Source of the DNA: Robertmurraya dakarensis
Lineage (GTDB): Bacteria; Bacillota; Bacilli; Bacillales; Cytobacillaceae
Assembly (NCBI RefSeq): GCF_900156875.1
Contig: NZ_LT707409.1
Location: forward strand, 1,208,961 to 1,272,960
DNA length: 64,000 nucleotides
Direction of reading: 5' to 3'
This document shows positions 26,786 through 35,050 of the stretch, piece by piece. The notes under the pieces are model-generated. The model was not told the origin of the DNA, ran no database searches, and saw only the letters and a list, made by a program, of their open reading frames with translations. Both the position numbers and the translations under genes were made by a program. Every line of letters starts with the position of its first letter. Within the stretch, counting starts at the first letter, position 1.

Positions 26786-27583
26786 ATGAAATGTTTTTCA
26801 ATTGATTTAGATGGGACGTTATTAAACTCCGAGCATAAAATTTCACCAGAGAACTTTAAGACATTACAGGATTTACGAAGTGAAGGGCACAGTGTCATTA
26901 TTAATACCGGCCGTGCTTTTGAAGATGTAATTAAATTTGAGGAAATTAAAAGTTTACAACTTCCAATTTTCAGTATAAATGGCACGGTCTTGTACTCGAA
27001 CACTTCAGAGATTCTTTATGAAGCTTCTTTATCGCATACGATTTTAAGTGAGTTACTTCCGATTCTCAAGGAACTGGGTCTATGGATTATGGTGTATACC
27101 AATCAGGGCGGCTTCCCTTGCAGAAATCCAATGATTCAAGATAAAACCGATGATGAGATAGAACCAATATTTGAAAACTACGATTACGATCAAATCTTTG
27201 AAAGAGAAAATCTTAAGATTTATAAAGTGATGGCTGTTTCTCGTAAAGACCAGCTTGAAAAAATCGATAGAGCAAAAGAAGCAATTGAAGGTAAATTAGA
27301 AGTATCGATGGCTTCCTCACATCCTAACAATGTCGAATTCACTTCTGTAGAAGCCAATAAGGGAGCAGCTTTAACAAGATACCAGAAAATCACAGGCGAG
27401 CATTTCGATGAAATCTTTGCTTTTGGGGATGGCGGGAATGATCTTTCTCAATTTGAAGCGGCTACGACATCCGTTGCGATGGGAAATGCCCCTTTTCATA
27501 TTCAGCAGGAAGCAGATGTCGTTACAATAACAAATGATGAAGATGGATTTTCTCATGCTGTTCGGGAATTATTGAATATATAA
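26786..27583 (+). CDS. Cof-type HAD-family phosphatase
   Basis: A 265-residue phosphatase of the HAD superfamily, Cof subfamily, which acts on sugar phosphates or flavin-type phosphates. Motif I is IDLDGTLLNSEHKI with the nucleophilic aspartate; motif II is VIINTGRAFEDV. The cap domain fills roughly residues 80-190. Motif III/IV is the GDGGNDLSQFEAATTSVAMG segment, with the lysine in EANKGAALTRY. AAAGGA precedes ATG 26786. It is a single gene followed by a terminator. The substrate cannot be told from sequence. Confidence 0.9.
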   Translation: MKCFSIDLDGTLLNSEHKISPENFKTLQDLRSEGHSVIINTGRAFEDVIKFEEIKSLQLPIFSINGTVLYSNTSEILYEASLSHTILSELLPILKELGLWIMVYTNQGGFPCRNPMIQDKTDDEIEPIFENYDYDQIFERENLKIYKVMAVSRKDQLEKIDRAKEAIEGKLEVSMASSHPNNVEFTSVEANKGAALTRYQKITGEHFDEIFAFGDGGNDLSQFEAATTSVAMGNAPFHIQQEADVVTITNDEDGFSHAVRELLNI

Positions 27584-27588
27584 CAAAC

Positions 27589-27620
27589 TAAGCGATTCTT
27601 TTTTAAAGGATCGCTTTTGT
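27589..27620 (+). terminator. Terminator after the HAD phosphatase gene
   Basis: AAGCGAT and ATCGCTT form a stem with a 13-nt loop, followed by TTTG. Confidence 0.7.
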
Positions 27621-27694
27621 GTGTATCTTGAAAAAGCACTTGAGCTATTTCAAGTGCTTCGTGGATTTGTTTTATCGTAAAGCAGTTGCATAGA

Positions 27695-28723
27695 CTAGTT
27701 AATAATTTTTTTATATGTAGGTTCATCACAAATGACAAATAATTTCGCGTTGGCTGGGATTTTTTCATGATGCCGTCTGGCGATGTCTAGTGAGCTGCCG
27801 TCAGATATCAACGTCGCCCCCATTTCAAATAATTCCATTGCAGCATCCTTGTATGAATTCCAGTGGGGTTTTGCATTAATTTCATAGAGATTTTCTCCTT
27901 CAGTACTGCTGAGCATTTGCCTAAATAGCTTACTTGAACCATGGTGAATCGCGGCCTGTGCCATTAAGCGGGATATAGAATCATTTGAAAGGATGAATTC
28001 ATCGACATTAGCATGCTCGAATAAGGCAATATGCTTATCCTTTTTTATTTCAACAATCGAGTAAATACTTTTCCCATACTTCTTTGAAATATGTTCAACT
28101 CTTGAGGCTGTGAGAAGAGTTTTCCCATCGGAGTATTCGGAATGATCATTGCGGTCATCTGAAAAAATGGCGACCGATTTTGCTTCGAGGATATTTGCTC
28201 TCATTAGTACCTCTTCTTCTGCAGGATTCCCGCTGACAAAAAAGAGTCTCTCATGCTCTAACGGTGTTCTTTCCATATTGTCAACAAACACAACTTCGGT
28301 TTTTTCCTCTTTACAAAGGATCTCATCTAGCACTTGTTGAAGTTTTTCTTTTGAGGCGCCGATTAAAATGTAATGACCCTTTTCTGAATAAGTCAATTTC
28401 CCTTCCTCCCTCATCTTTCTGTACAAGCTAAAGCTTTCGAAGACCTTCCCAATAATAATCCCCATGGCACCAATCCCAAATATATATAATAGCAGCATCG
28501 TGAAAATACGCCCGAAATCACTTTCCGGAAAATAATCACCATAACCAACCGTTACAAGCGTCGTCATGGTCCACCAAAGTGCATCTATGTATCTCGGAAA
28601 TGTTTCAGGTTCTGCCATTTTCATAACAAAGCTGCTAAGAAAAATCAAAAGCAGCGCAAGAACAGTTGCATGCAGCAAACTTACTTTCGATATTTTTGAA
28701 AAAAATCGCTGTAAGATCCACAT
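27695..28723 (-). CDS. Potassium channel with RCK/TrkA-N domain (YugO-like)
   Basis: A 342-residue two-helix channel subunit. Helix 1 is VLALLLIFLSSFVMKM, the pore loop DALWWTMTTLVTVGYGDYFP carries the selectivity filter TVGYGD, and helix 2 is MLLLYIFGIGAMGIIIG. The cytoplasmic part is an RCK/TrkA-N domain (HYILIGASKEKLQQVLDEIL) that would gate the pore with a ligand. It resembles B. subtilis YugO. The start codon follows directly on the stop of the ligase gene, and AAAGGAGGG lies inside that gene's end, so translation is coupled. It closes a five-gene operon. Confidence 0.9.
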   Translation of the reverse strand: MWILQRFFSKISKVSLLHATVLALLLIFLSSFVMKMAEPETFPRYIDALWWTMTTLVTVGYGDYFPESDFGRIFTMLLLYIFGIGAMGIIIGKVFESFSLYRKMREEGKLTYSEKGHYILIGASKEKLQQVLDEILCKEEKTEVVFVDNMERTPLEHERLFFVSGNPAEEEVLMRANILEAKSVAIFSDDRNDHSEYSDGKTLLTASRVEHISKKYGKSIYSIVEIKKDKHIALFEHANVDEFILSNDSISRLMAQAAIHHGSSKLFRQMLSSTEGENLYEINAKPHWNSYKDAAMELFEMGATLISDGSSLDIARRHHEKIPANAKLFVICDEPTYKKIIN

Positions 28724-29965
28724 CTAGCTTCCCTCCTTTCTCATCCCAACCGGCAAATAATAGGATAAATTATTCGTGATGGTTCCACCCACTCTATAGC
28801 CGATCGCTGCTGGTTTGCCATTTAGAAGAAAACTGCCAACTAAAAGCTTGCCATCTTGTTCGCCCTTTTCACTTTGAAATGTTACAATTGGATGCTCCAC
28901 GTACTGCTGATATATCGAGAGATACTCCTGGTAGGATTGCTGACTGTCTGCTTGAATAAGCTTTCCTCTTTTATTGTAAATGCCAACTGTGTCTCCCTCC
29001 CTGCCAAACACAGGCTTTTTCACATACTGCATACCTTCTTCAATGAAAAAATCAGGCTCTAAATAAGTTGGGAGGAAGTACTCTTGTATCCATTCATGTT
29101 CTTGAAATGTGAAGAATGGATGGCGTTCAATATGCAGTCCCCAAATCACCGCTTGTACTGCTTTATTTTGCAGCAAAAAGGCTGAGGGCGGATTAATGAT
29201 AGTAAGCTTGCCGTTCTCAATCAGTTCAAGGAGCCATAATCCAATTTTGTTTCCTTCCGTATCTGTATCGGTTATCAAACTTTCGATTGGGAAGGTTTGT
29301 CTGTAGAGAATATCAATTTTAACTCCATGCTCATCGAAAAGTCCGACATCCTTTTGGATTTGCAGCTTATGAAGCGGTACAAACCTTGACTTAATGCCAG
29401 ATTTTTCTCGCAAGTAAAGTACTGTTTCTCTATCTTCAATATGATCGTCATGGGCAGTAAAAATAATATTAGGATCAGCTAGACCTAATTTACGTTTACT
29501 GGAACAGATACTCACACGAATCGCATCAGATAACCATTCATCCATTTTCTCATTCGGATTAGAGAAGCCAAATTCCTGACAAACCTCACCATTGACAGCG
29601 AAAAGTTCTTTTATAAAAGTAGGTGTATCTGCATTGATTTCAATGCATTTGTAAGTTCTCCCACAAGGAATTAGGTCAAGCCGAGATATCACAGTCTCGG
29701 CCTCTAAGGTTTTTAATCTGATAAATGATAACGTTTCTTTTGGGAAGCCCATTTCAAGAAGAGTCCTATCGGGAACTTCCCGAAGCAATGTGCATATCTT
29801 GAAAAAGATATGTCCAACTCGCTGGCTAGCTAACCGAATCTGTTGAAGTTCTTCCCTGTTTATCGATTTAATATCATAGAGAGCATATTCTTCATTATAC
29901 AAGTCAGCCCAGAAATTTTTGAATTGACCGTAAAATTTTCTTCTTTGATCATGGTAAGTATCCAT
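28724..29965 (-). CDS. Glutathionylspermidine-synthase-like ATP-grasp ligase
   Basis: A 413-residue ATP-grasp enzyme of the glutathionylspermidine synthase C-terminal-domain family (YjfC-like). Recognisable parts are LIPCGRTYKCIEINADTPTF, the acidic metal site region, IWGLHIERHPFFTFQEH, YVKKPVFGREGDTVGIYNKR, and the closing LLVGSFLLNGKPAAIGYRVGG with TNNLSYYLPVG. No amidase half is present. Family members form amide bonds; in bacteria lacking glutathione the real substrate may be a peptide or a polyamine. GGGGAGGTG in the end of the preceding gene serves as binding site. Fused-operon context with DUF350 and a K+ channel recalls the E. coli yjf cluster. Confidence 0.85.
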   Translation of the reverse strand: MDTYHDQRRKFYGQFKNFWADLYNEEYALYDIKSINREELQQIRLASQRVGHIFFKICTLLREVPDRTLLEMGFPKETLSFIRLKTLEAETVISRLDLIPCGRTYKCIEINADTPTFIKELFAVNGEVCQEFGFSNPNEKMDEWLSDAIRVSICSSKRKLGLADPNIIFTAHDDHIEDRETVLYLREKSGIKSRFVPLHKLQIQKDVGLFDEHGVKIDILYRQTFPIESLITDTDTEGNKIGLWLLELIENGKLTIINPPSAFLLQNKAVQAVIWGLHIERHPFFTFQEHEWIQEYFLPTYLEPDFFIEEGMQYVKKPVFGREGDTVGIYNKRGKLIQADSQQSYQEYLSIYQQYVEHPIVTFQSEKGEQDGKLLVGSFLLNGKPAAIGYRVGGTITNNLSYYLPVGMRKEGS

Positions 29966-29973
29966 TGGAACCG

Positions 29974-30432
29974 TTACACCTCCCCAATGTCTTTAATATA
30001 AAGAACATATACCCCTCTATCCTCATCAATTTCAGTAGATGTTACTTCCTTTTGCCCAAGGCCTGGGATAGTCATGATATCCTTTAAAAGATAGCGAATG
30101 ACATCAAAATGGCTCTGACATGGAATAACGGTAAGCAGTTTGAAATTCTCTGTTTCACGATGTCTGCGTATTTCAATATGCAGTCCCTTTCCATGATATC
30201 CTCTTTCATCCGCAACATGGGGGTTCCTTCCTAGATCTTTGATCACGAGTGTGTCTTCTTCCTCATGCATCTCGTTTGCTATTAACTCGTACTGTCTTCC
30301 TCTCATGATAAAATATGTGCACAATTGGCGCGCATACAATTCATCTACTCCTACAGTTGCGACTGTATATTCATAGAAGGGTTCGTAATTGCCGTTCCCC
30401 TTGTCGATATAATAGGTCAGTTTTTCCATCAT
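29974..30432 (-). CDS. Conserved protein of about 152 residues in the ligase/K+ channel operon
   Basis: A soluble protein without recognised domain. It starts near MMEKLTYYIDKGNGNYEPFY and has the pattern YARQLCTYFIMRGRQYELI, GKGLHIEIRRHRETENFKLL and VIRYLLKDIMTIPG, suggesting a mixed alpha/beta fold. Several ATG or TTG starts lie within 12 nt; I chose 30432, though 30429 is equally likely. The gene lies between the DUF350 protein (12 bp away) and the ligase (8 bp away). Its fixed position suggests it works with the ligase, perhaps as substrate-binding partner, but this is only inferred from context. Confidence 0.65.
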   Translation of the reverse strand: MMEKLTYYIDKGNGNYEPFYEYTVATVGVDELYARQLCTYFIMRGRQYELIANEMHEEEDTLVIKDLGRNPHVADERGYHGKGLHIEIRRHRETENFKLLTVIPCQSHFDVIRYLLKDIMTIPGLGQKEVTSTEIDEDRGVYVLYIKDIGEV

Positions 30433-30444
30433 TCCACCCAATCC

Positions 30445-30843
30445 TTAGTAAGATAAACACTTAGCAACAATCCATCCAATTGACAGAGATAAGGAAAAAA
30501 CACAAATTCCTACTGCACGGTTGTCTTCCTCAATCGCCTTGTGGATACTATATCGAATCGTGATTAATTCAGCTAGAAAAAATACGATGATTTGTGAGAG
30601 AATCCCAACGCCCCCCCAAATCGCCATATCAAGCAAAGAAACAGAGTATTCCGCTGCAGCCCCAAGAACAATGGCAAGCCCGACAATTTTTCCTCCTAGG
30701 GATAACGCGGCAGTAACGTTTTTTTCAGCAATTAAGCTAAATTCCTTTAATTTGGGTGTACTGACAATAAAGATTATAGTTCCAATCAAGACAAGCAGCA
30801 GTGCCACTCCTAAATATGAAGCAAAATTTACATATAAGTTCAC
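30445..30843 (-). CDS. DUF350 family membrane protein (YjfL-like)
   Basis: A 132-residue protein with four membrane helices: YLGVALLLVLIGTIIFIV, SLGGKIVGLAIVLGAAAEYS, MAIWGGVGILSQIIVFFLAE and AVGICVFSLSLSIGWIVAKC. It fits the DUF350 family (E. coli YjfL), which is found next to GSP-synthase-like ligases. GTG 30843 has GGGAG at seven nt. Loops are short, so it may oligomerise in the membrane or help the K+ channel. Its molecular role is unknown. Confidence 0.8.
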   Translation of the reverse strand: MNLYVNFASYLGVALLLVLIGTIIFIVSTPKLKEFSLIAEKNVTAALSLGGKIVGLAIVLGAAAEYSVSLLDMAIWGGVGILSQIIVFFLAELITIRYSIHKAIEEDNRAVGICVFSLSLSIGWIVAKCLSY

Positions 30844-30873
30844 GATAATACTCCCTTTCCTTCTACAAAATGT

Positions 30874-31233
30874 TTAGCCTCCGTAAACCTTAGAGCCGCT
30901 GCCGAATCCAGAGCTCTTTTTAACGCCTGATCCACTCGAAGTACTAGATTTTCCTTTGAATGATGAACTATTTTTGTAGGAGATGTAATCCTTCGCTTTA
31001 TAGAGGGATGACTTATTCCGATAAAAATGACCACCATAGAAAAAATGTCCATAATAAACAGAATTATGATCATCACATTCCCATACACCATCATCTTCAT
31101 CCCATTCCCAATCGGTACAGTTAGAGTCTTCAGGTACAGGAGGCAGCTCCTGTGCATTCGATCCACAGCCAGTAAGTCCGATCAACATGGCAGTTGACGT
31201 AATTCCTACCATTACTTTCTGAGTTTTGCCCAA
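30874..31233 (-). CDS. Lipoprotein rich in Ser/Gly/Lys, first gene of the K+ channel operon
   Basis: A 119-residue lipoprotein: signal peptide MGKTQKVMVGITSTAMLIGLTGC with lipobox LTGC. The mature part has an acidic, Trp- and Cys-containing segment (NCTDWEWDEDDGVWECDDH) with two cysteines able to form a disulfide, then YYGHFFYGGHFYRNKSSLYK, and a low-complexity Ser/Gly/Lys tail. TTG 31233 has GAGGTGA five nt upstream; the frame also has GTG at 31242. Similar Bacillus proteins are often misannotated as an aminotransferase. It would sit outside the membrane next to the DUF350 protein and channel. Confidence 0.75.
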   Translation of the reverse strand: MGKTQKVMVGITSTAMLIGLTGCGSNAQELPPVPEDSNCTDWEWDEDDGVWECDDHNSVYYGHFFYGGHFYRNKSSLYKAKDYISYKNSSSFKGKSSTSSGSGVKKSSGFGSGSKVYGG

Positions 31234-31358
31234 TCCAATCACCTCACTTCATTTGCGCATATAAATTTACGACTTTAAATTGACAAAGATTCAAATTTTC
31301 TTTCTGTTTTTTTAAAATAGGTTTATTTTACTATGTATCTAGCTTCTTTTTTAGAAAA

Positions 31359-31386
31359 ATAAAAAAAGGCCGTTAAGCCTTTTTCA
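31359..31386 (-). terminator. Terminator downstream of the sulfite-exporter-like gene
   Basis: AAAAAGGC and GCCTTTTT form a stem with a 6-nt loop, followed on the minus strand by TTTATTTTTC. It lies about 100 bp after the TauE-like stop codon. Confidence 0.75.
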
Positions 31387-31487
31387 AAAAGAAGCGAAAC
31401 AGATCTAGAGTAGCCCCTCTTTCAGTAGCATTATGGTTATTATACCTGTTCTACTGGGAAATCAATCTCTGTTTGATCATTTGCTTA

Positions 31488-32264
31488 TTATAAAATATCC
31501 ATCCAAATGTTAATAGCTGTACCGAGAATAAGAACAGCTAAAATAACTTGCAGCACTTTTGTATTTACCTTTTTACCTGCCATAGCCCCAAGTGGAGAGG
31601 CAATAAGACTCGCAACTACCATGACCGCAGCAGGACCCCATTCAACTTGACCTGTAGAAATTTTTCCGGCAGTTGCCCCAATCGATGAAATTAAAGTAAT
31701 AGCTAGTGATGATGCAATCGTCATTCTTGTTGGTATTTTTAAAACTACTAACATTATTGGTACTAGCAAGAATGCACCGGCCGCACCAACGATCCCTGCT
31801 CCAATACCAACGATAAGTGAAAGTGATGCTGCAATCCATTTATTGAATTTTACTTGATCCAAAGGAATATCGTCTATGCCCTTTTTAGGAATGAACATCA
31901 TTACCGCTGCGATTAACGCTAAAATTCCATAAATCAGGTTGATACCACCCTCAGACATTAGCTTAGAGCCATATCCTCCGATAAAGCTACCAATTAGGAT
32001 GCTCACCCCCATATAAGCGATTAACGATTTGTTTAAATATCCGCCTTTACGATAAGCCCAAACACCACCAATGGTTGCAAAGAACACCTGTACGGCACTA
32101 ATCCCTGACACCTCGTGGGCAGTAAAGGCTGCAAACCCTACCATTGGAGGAATATAAAGCAGCATGGGATATTTAATAATTGAACCGCCGATTCCTAGCA
32201 TTCCAGAGATAAAAGAACCTATAAATCCTATTAAAAAAATTGCAAGTATAAAACCGAATTCCAT
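31488..32264 (-). CDS. yrkJ: TauE/SafE (TSUP) family exporter
   Basis: A 258-residue membrane protein with about eight helices in two repeats, each opening with a glycine-rich motif ([19 protein letters not shown] and [20 protein letters not shown]), the TSUP family signature. Members export sulfite or other sulfur oxyanions. It is the last gene of the first persulfide cassette, after TusA, DsrE-like, rhodanese and MBL genes, matching the B. subtilis yrkE-J order. Sulfite made by persulfide oxidation would leave through it. GGGGG precedes ATG 32264. A terminator hairpin separates it from the TusA gene, so it may be less expressed. Confidence 0.88.
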   Translation of the reverse strand: MEFGFILAIFLIGFIGSFISGMLGIGGSIIKYPMLLYIPPMVGFAAFTAHEVSGISAVQVFFATIGGVWAYRKGGYLNKSLIAYMGVSILIGSFIGGYGSKLMSEGGINLIYGILALIAAVMMFIPKKGIDDIPLDQVKFNKWIAASLSLIVGIGAGIVGAAGAFLLVPIMLVVLKIPTRMTIASSLAITLISSIGATAGKISTGQVEWGPAAVMVVASLIASPLGAMAGKKVNTKVLQVILAVLILGTAINIWMDIL

Positions 32265-32282
32265 AACTGTGCTTCCCCCCCT

Positions 32283-32309
32283 TAAAAAAGGGAACCAAAC
32301 CGGTTCCCC
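32283..32309 (-). terminator. Intra-operon terminator between tusA-like and tauE-like genes
   Basis: GGGAACC and GGTTCCC form a 7-bp stem with a 5-nt loop, followed by TTTTTTAAG on the minus strand. It lies 20 bp before the exporter start and may reduce its expression. Confidence 0.75.
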
Positions 32310-32359
32310 TATAAAATTTGCTTATCTAATATTACATCCTACAGACTATAGTATTTAAT

Positions 32360-32587
32360 TTAGCCTTTCTTAATCCAAAATTTTAATACGTCTCCATCTT
32401 CTTCGTGTTTGACTAGCTCATGGCCGCCTGATTTTGCCCATGCTGTCAGGTCATTTTTTGCTCCTTTATCTGTTGCATGAATTTCTAACACTTGACCTGA
32501 TTCAAGCTCACCAATTGCCTTCTTTGTTCTAACGATCGGCATTGGACATGCTAAGCCCTTTGCGTCTAATACTTTAGTTGCTTCCAT
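32360..32587 (-). CDS. yrkI: TusA-family sulfur carrier
   Basis: A 75-residue SirA/TusA fold protein. KVLDAKGLACPMPIVRTKKA holds the conserved C-P-x-P motif whose cysteine carries a persulfide. LEIHATDKGAKNDLTAWAKS is the second family block. I chose ATG 32587, eight nt after GGAGG; an earlier ATG at 32602 overlaps that site. It passes sulfane sulfur between the rhodanese, DsrE-like and MBL proteins of this cassette. The second cassette has no separate copy of this gene, only the fused form. Confidence 0.88.
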   Translation of the reverse strand: MEATKVLDAKGLACPMPIVRTKKAIGELESGQVLEIHATDKGAKNDLTAWAKSGGHELVKHEEDGDVLKFWIKKG

Positions 32588-32626
32588 TATAATAGCCTCC
32601 ATTTATTAAGATTTAATTAAGATTAC

Positions 32627-33754
32627 TTATCTAACTGCACAACGGTTTGGTCCAATTTCCATTTCACGTTGCTGTTCTTGGTCAGGGTTGATTTTCCCCA
32701 TATTTGTCTCACGGATTTCTTGGTATGCATTTGGCTGCGGCGGAAGATTTTCCGTCACCATTTTTCTAAATTCACTCTCGTCCTCAATGTTTAAGCCATG
32801 GTTCTTCGCAAATAAAATACCTAGCTTTTCTGATACACTGCCATCTTCATTTAGCTCATCAATGATCATGAAGTGAGCTGGAAGCACAACTAGTTCATCT
32901 GATAATTCGCGATAACGGTTATAAAGTGTCTCTCTTAAATCACCAACCCAATCCTCTGCAAGTCCTGCAAGGTCTGGTCTCCCGATCGAATCAATGAAAA
33001 GAATATCACCTGAAAGAAGAAACTTTTCATCTACCACAAAAGATGTAGAACCAATGGTGTGGCCTGGAGAGTATAATGAATGAATATTAATGCTCGTATC
33101 CCCAATCTTCACATCATTACCACCCTCTAATGCCTGATATTCAAATGTTACTTCTGTAGCATCTTTTGGCGGTAACCAGTAAGTTGCACCTGTTTTTTCT
33201 GCGATCGTACGGCCGCCCGAAATATGGTCAGCATGTAGATGTGTATCAAATACATGAGTAATTTTCACATTTTTCTCTGCTGCAAAATCAAGATAAACAT
33301 CCGTCATACGAGTTGAATCAATAAGAGCAGCTTCACCGTTTGATAGTACCATGTATGATAGGCAGCCTTTACCGATTCGAACAAATTGATAAAGCTCTCC
33401 GCCATCTTTTAAATCTCCAACCTTAACTGGTTCAAGATGCTCGCTCCATGCTTTCATGCCACCTTCAAGATAAGCTACATCAAGGCCTGCGTAAGAAAGC
33501 ATTTCTGCCACCATAATTGAAGAACCTTCTTTTGCGCATACAACTAAAACTTCCATTTTAGTTGGTATTTTATCCAAAATTTCTTCAACACCATCAAGTA
33601 ATTCAAAATAAGGGATATTCATATATTGGAAGTTATCTCCTTCAATTTTCCAATCCTGAAAATCACTTTCATTACGAACATCGAAGACAAATAATTTTTC
33701 TTTGTTAAATACCTTTTGAGTGACTTCTTTAGAAGTCATTTTATTAACCGCCAT
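32627..33754 (-). CDS. yrkH: Rhodanese-MBL fusion, probable persulfide dioxygenase (cassette 1)
   Basis: A 375-residue two-domain protein. An N-terminal rhodanese domain has its active-site loop [16 protein letters not shown] with the catalytic cysteine near residue 73. The C-terminal metallo-beta-lactamase fold has the iron site [25 protein letters not shown], and [17 protein letters not shown]. Persulfide dioxygenases of this type (CstB/ETHE1-like) oxidise thiol persulfide to sulfite or thiosulfate. The C-terminal end, [12 protein letters not shown], keeps a cysteine that is also conserved in the second copy. It sits between the DsrE-like and TusA genes. Confidence 0.88.
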   Translation of the reverse strand: MAVNKMTSKEVTQKVFNKEKLFVFDVRNESDFQDWKIEGDNFQYMNIPYFELLDGVEEILDKIPTKMEVLVVCAKEGSSIMVAEMLSYAGLDVAYLEGGMKAWSEHLEPVKVGDLKDGGELYQFVRIGKGCLSYMVLSNGEAALIDSTRMTDVYLDFAAEKNVKITHVFDTHLHADHISGGRTIAEKTGATYWLPPKDATEVTFEYQALEGGNDVKIGDTSINIHSLYSPGHTIGSTSFVVDEKFLLSGDILFIDSIGRPDLAGLAEDWVGDLRETLYNRYRELSDELVVLPAHFMIIDELNEDGSVSEKLGILFAKNHGLNIEDESEFRKMVTENLPPQPNAYQEIRETNMGKINPDQEQQREMEIGPNRCAVR

Positions 33755-33793
33755 TCTTTTTACCTCCCAGGGTATATAATAATGTAAAATTTT

Positions 33794-34189
33794 TTAGAAT
33801 GTTAATGTTACGTCAGCATCATTAGCAAATTCCAGGAATGTAACCGCTCCACCAACTTCAATTCCATCAACAAATACCTCTTTTTCTAGCCCCATTACAT
33901 CCATCGTCATTTGGCAGCCAATCATCTTAACTCCAAGTTCCCCAGCCATTGCGACCATTTCTGGAATAGCTGGTACATTTGCCTTCGCAAATCCTTCTGC
34001 GAAATGCTCTTTTCCTTCTGGCATTGGCAGCTGCTTATTAGCTTCTTTGTGAATTAAATTCAACCCTTCAAATGTAAAGAAAATTGCCACTTCTTGATCC
34101 GTTGCTGCTGCGGCTGTTGCAATATTGAACACCTTATATGCATCAAATAAACCACCATTACTTGCGATAATTGCTACTTTTTTACTCAT
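33794..34189 (-). CDS. yrkE: DsrE/F-like protein (cassette 1)
   Basis: A 131-residue DsrE/DsrF-fold protein. VAIIASNGGLFDAYKVFNIA is the first strand-helix, and VKMIGCQMTMDVMGLEKEVF carries the cysteine expected to bear a persulfide. It ends GGAVTFLEFANDADVTLTF. These proteins relay sulfane sulfur. It lies 28 bp after the TusA-rhodanese gene. The paralog at 36222-36611 is close in sequence throughout, pointing to duplication of the block. Confidence 0.88.
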   Translation of the reverse strand: MSKKVAIIASNGGLFDAYKVFNIATAAAATDQEVAIFFTFEGLNLIHKEANKQLPMPEGKEHFAEGFAKANVPAIPEMVAMAGELGVKMIGCQMTMDVMGLEKEVFVDGIEVGGAVTFLEFANDADVTLTF

Positions 34190-34217
34190 AATATTTCCTC
34201 CTATTTTTTCGTAATTT

Positions 34218-34796
34218 TTAGTTGTTTATTGTAGTTGTACTGCCAGTCCAGCCACTCATACCTGGTATGACATTTGTCACTTTTTTAAAGCCATTTTGAG
34301 CCAGCTTTTGTGCTGCAAAGTCACTGCGGCTCCCTGTCCGGCAGACAACAAAGATTTCTGCTTCTTGATCTAATTCAGTAAATCGATCTTCCAATTGTCC
34401 TAAAGGGATACAAATCGCGTTTGGGATGTGGTTAAAAGCGTATTCAGCTTCTTCTCGAACATCCAATACAACGATGGATTCATTACCTTGCAGTTTTTTC
34501 TCAAGTTCTTCATTAGTTGCTACAACTGGGTGCTTTGTCTCTGTTTTGGCTTCATCATTAGATGACTTTCTTAAGTAATGTTTAAGAACTTCTCCTTCTT
34601 CGATCGTCCCTAAATATTGATGACCAGTGCTTTCAGCCCAAGCTTTAATGTCAGCTTTGGATCCTTTATCTGTTGCTTGAACCTCTACCACTTGTCCTGC
34701 TTCAAGGTCGTTCATTGCTTTTTTAGTTTTCACGATTGGCATTGGGCAAGCAAGACCCTTTGCATCTAAAACAAAATCTGTTTTTAATGTTTCCAT
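34218..34796 (-). CDS. yrkF: TusA-rhodanese fusion sulfurtransferase (cassette 1)
   Basis: A 192-residue fusion: residues 8-80 are a TusA domain with GLACPMPIVKTKKAM and ATDKGSKADIKAWAESTG, and residues 95-190 are a rhodanese with the active-site loop VVCRTGSRSDFAAQKLAQNG. Both cysteines can carry a persulfide, so sulfur may pass within one chain. It is the first gene of a five-gene operon (yrkF-E-H-I-J order), preceded by two promoters with operator-like palindromes. AGGAGG precedes ATG 34796. Confidence 0.88.
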   Translation of the reverse strand: METLKTDFVLDAKGLACPMPIVKTKKAMNDLEAGQVVEVQATDKGSKADIKAWAESTGHQYLGTIEEGEVLKHYLRKSSNDEAKTETKHPVVATNEELEKKLQGNESIVVLDVREEAEYAFNHIPNAICIPLGQLEDRFTELDQEAEIFVVCRTGSRSDFAAQKLAQNGFKKVTNVIPGMSGWTGSTTTINN

Positions 34797-34814
34797 AAAG
34801 TAACTCCTCCTATT

Positions 34815-34830
34815 TTACCCTTATGGGTAT
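34815..34830. promoter_or_regulatory. Operator-like box 3, near the yrkF ribosome binding site
   Basis: TACCC-TTAT-GGGTA, an inverted repeat of the CsoR/CstR-like type (TACC...GGTA), about 20-35 bp before the start codon of the first cassette. Confidence 0.6.
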
Positions 34831-34862
34831 ATAAAACTTTAAAAAATTTTCAAAGCCTTACA

Positions 34863-34908
34863 TTACCACCGTGGGTATAATGTTAAACGAAACAAAAGAA
34901 TGTGTCAA
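34863..34908 (-). promoter_or_regulatory. Proximal promoter with operator box 2 for cassette 1
   Basis: On the minus strand TTGACA (34908-34903), 17 nt, then TAACAT (34885-34880). The palindrome TACCCACGGTGGTA (34865-34878) lies directly after the -10, over the transcription start, where a repressor would block initiation. Confidence 0.7.
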
Positions 34909-34966
34909 CGCATAAACACTTGCGATTTTTTTTGATTAGTTGTGATATGAATCACTTACAAAACTT

Positions 34967-34995
34967 ATAATATACCCTTATAGGTATAATGTCAA
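34967..34995 (-). promoter_or_regulatory. Distal promoter with operator box 1 in its spacer
   Basis: On the minus strand TTGACA (34995-34990), 17 nt, then TATTAT (34972-34967). The spacer contains ATACCTATAAGGGTAT, an inverted repeat like CsoR/CstR sites. A protein bound there would block RNA polymerase. Confidence 0.7.
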
Positions 34996-35050
34996 CAGTA
35001 AAAATAAAAAAACAGAAAACATATATAAATATGCTTCCTGTTCAAGGAGA

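Noticed and set aside
26662-27003. Minus-strand frame of 113 codons overlapping the HAD phosphatase
   Set aside because: It is antisense to the conserved N-terminal motifs of the phosphatase and has no independent support.
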